NCBI GenBank assembly: GCA_002427615.1
Contig: DIFH01000125.1
Coordinates: 73,656 to 81,615, forward strand
Source of the DNA: Paludibacter sp. UBA5753
Lineage (GTDB): Bacteria > Bacteroidota > Bacteroidia > Bacteroidales > Paludibacteraceae
Length of the DNA stretch: 7,960 bases
Direction of reading: 5' to 3'
The translations under genes and the position numbers were made by a program. Of the stretch, positions 6,547 through 7,960 are shown piece after piece. Within the stretch, counting starts at the first letter, position 1. The number at the start of each line of letters is the position of its first letter. Under the pieces are notes generated by a model. It ran no database searches. It had not been told where the DNA came from and saw only the letters and a program-made list of their open reading frames with translations.

Positions 6547-7926
6547 ATGAAAACTATAAAACTTATAATAATACTCATAATATCATCTTTGGTTGTATCT
6601 TGTAGCGACTTATTGGATAAATCACCGATAAGTAGTTTCTCAGCAGATGGTTTTTATAAAACAACAAGTGATGCGCAAACTGGTGTATATGGAATATACG
6701 ATGCTGCTCAAACAGCATTCAGACTAAACTTTGCTTACTGGGGTGAGGGACGGGCCGATAATGTAAAAACAGCGCAATCGGGAGAAGGTTTAGCTCTTAT
6801 GCAGAATAATTTAGATGCATCTTTAGGATCAGCATATTGGGGAGACCTCTATAATATAATAAATCGCGCAAATTATGCAATCAAATACATACCCAATGTA
6901 TATAAAGAAGGAGATGCTACAGGTAACCAACTAATTGCTGAAGCTAAAGCTTTAAGAGCATTAGCATACTTTTATCTTGTAAGAGTTTGGGGAGATATTC
7001 CAGTAATTACAGAGCCATATTTATCCATAGATCAAAATATTTTTGTTTCAAAAACAGATAAAGAAAGCGTTTTGAATCTTATTGAAGATGACTTAGAATT
7101 TGCGGCTCAAAACTGCAAAGATAAATTTGGAGATAATAGAGACAGAATAATGTTTACAAAGGGATCTGCTAATGCTCTTTTAACACACGTATATATGTGG
7201 AGGCATAAATATGACGATGCTTTAACAACTTCTAAATTAGTGCTCGATAACACGTTATACTCATTGGTTACAACAATGGATGATTGGGGGAAGATATTCA
7301 CAACAGGGTATTCCAAAGAAAGTATTTTTGAGGTTGCTTATAGCGACAAAGAAACCAATTCATTGAGAGTATTGTACGCAATTGGTTCCTATGCAATTTA
7401 CACCCCTTCAGAAAAATTTAAAACATCATTCGAAACTGGCGATAAAAGAATTGATTATGTGTATGATGTAACGCTTGCCGACCCTAAAGCTATTTGGAAA
7501 TACTTAGGAAAAGGAATAAGCGATGAAGTTGCTACAGCCTCAAAACAAGATATTGTTCTTATTAGATTAGCCGATATTATGTTACTTCGTGCTGAGGCAT
7601 TAACTAAAAAAGGTGGAACGCAAAATATAGCAGATGCTTTAATTTTACTAAACAAAATAAGAACTCGTGCAGGATTAACTCCATATAATACTGAAGCAGA
7701 GGCAATTGCTGCTTATGGCGATTTAGAATCGGCGATTCTACACGAAAGATCCATTGAATTATGTTTTGAAGGACACCGATGGTTTGACTTGGTGCGTACA
7801 GGGAAAGCTATTTCCACAATGAAACCCTTAAACGGAATAAGTGATGAGAAGAATTTGGTTTGGCCTATTTCAACCACTTCATTACAAAAAAATCCTAATT
7901 TATTGCAAAACGAGTATTATAAATAA
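6547..7926 (+). CDS. SusD/RagB-family surface glycan-binding lipoprotein
   Basis: This surface lipoprotein forms the lid over the SusC barrel and captures the glycan. The 459-residue protein starts with a lipoprotein signal peptide whose lipobox LVVSC places the lipidated Cys at 19, followed by SDLLDKSP, a typical SusD-like opening. The N-terminal SusD-like TPR region shows YWGDLYNIINRANYAI (97-112) and EAKALRALAYFYLVRVWGDIP (132-152). The C-terminal SusD domain (about 270-459) shows RLADIMLLRAEA (340-351), LNKIRTRAGL (368-377), and the HERSIELCFEGHRWFDLVRTG block (399-419), ending with the usual NPNLLQN (449-455). The protein is complete and at the shorter end of the family. Only 12 bp separate it from the susC-like stop, so the pair is co-transcribed. 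Ligand-binding aromatic residues cannot be picked out without a structure, so specificity is unknown; a GlcNAc-containing glycan is inferred from the neighbouring nag genes. Confidence 0.95.
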   Translation: MKTIKLIIILIISSLVVSCSDLLDKSPISSFSADGFYKTTSDAQTGVYGIYDAAQTAFRLNFAYWGEGRADNVKTAQSGEGLALMQNNLDASLGSAYWGDLYNIINRANYAIKYIPNVYKEGDATGNQLIAEAKALRALAYFYLVRVWGDIPVITEPYLSIDQNIFVSKTDKESVLNLIEDDLEFAAQNCKDKFGDNRDRIMFTKGSANALLTHVYMWRHKYDDALTTSKLVLDNTLYSLVTTMDDWGKIFTTGYSKESIFEVAYSDKETNSLRVLYAIGSYAIYTPSEKFKTSFETGDKRIDYVYDVTLADPKAIWKYLGKGISDEVATASKQDIVLIRLADIMLLRAEALTKKGGTQNIADALILLNKIRTRAGLTPYNTEAEAIAAYGDLESAILHERSIELCFEGHRWFDLVRTGKAISTMKPLNGISDEKNLVWPISTTSLQKNPNLLQNEYYK

Positions 7927-7955
7927 TTAAACTTGATTTTAAATAGATTTATACA

Positions 7956-7960
7956 ATGAA
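7956..7960 (+). CDS. Probable start of a further gene, cut by the window end
   Basis: An ATG followed by AA lies 29 bp after the SusD-like stop on the same strand, with an A/T-rich leader and no hairpin between. This spacing fits another operon member, for example a surface glycan-binding protein or glycoside hydrolase as often follows SusC/SusD. Only the start codon and two bases are visible, so the identity is unknown and the start itself is a guess. Confidence 0.35.

Noticed and set aside
1..7960. tRNA or rRNA genes, CRISPR arrays, insertion sequences or phage parts
   Set aside because: None was seen. The window is filled by five collinear metabolic and transport genes with no transposase, regularly spaced repeats or structured RNA signature.

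Overview
The window is AT-rich (about one third G+C by eye) and comes from a member of the phylum Bacteroidota (Bacteroidetes). The clearest evidence is a paired SusC-like TonB-dependent receptor and SusD-like surface lipoprotein. A TAnnTTTG-type promoter candidate and the lack of Shine-Dalgarno sequences before the starts agree with this. The genus cannot be named from the sequence alone. Five genes fill almost the whole window, all on the + strand.

Positions 1-3273 hold an amino-sugar catabolic block. It contains a sugar/H+ symporter of the FucP/GluP/NagP branch of the major facilitator superfamily (5' end cut by the window edge), N-acetylglucosamine-6-phosphate deacetylase (nagA) and a glucosamine-6-phosphate deaminase of a divergent NagB clade. 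The genes are packed tightly: 5 bp separate the transporter from nagA, and nagA overlaps nagB by 26 bp, so they look like one transcript. Positions 3274-3402 are the only sizeable non-coding gap. It holds a candidate promoter, a pair of direct repeats and an A/T-rich leader, and no obvious terminator. Positions 3403-7926 hold the SusC/SusD pair, 12 bp apart. An ATG at 7956 probably starts another gene of the same operon just as the window ends.

The reading as a pathway is as follows. SusD captures a glycan at the cell surface and SusC moves it across the outer membrane using TonB energy. Glycosidases not seen here would release N-acetylglucosamine in the periplasm, and the MFS protein would carry the monosaccharide into the cytoplasm. 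After phosphorylation by a kinase absent from the window, NagA removes acetate and NagB converts glucosamine-6-phosphate to fructose-6-phosphate and ammonia. This looks like part of a polysaccharide utilisation locus for a GlcNAc-containing glycan such as chitin oligosaccharides or host-type glycans. The link between the two halves rests on adjacency and is an inference.

No wholly new system is visible. The points most worth checking are the unusual phosphate-loop region of NagB, the missing GlcNAc kinase, the repeat-bearing promoter region before susC, and the unknown ligand of the SusC/SusD pair.
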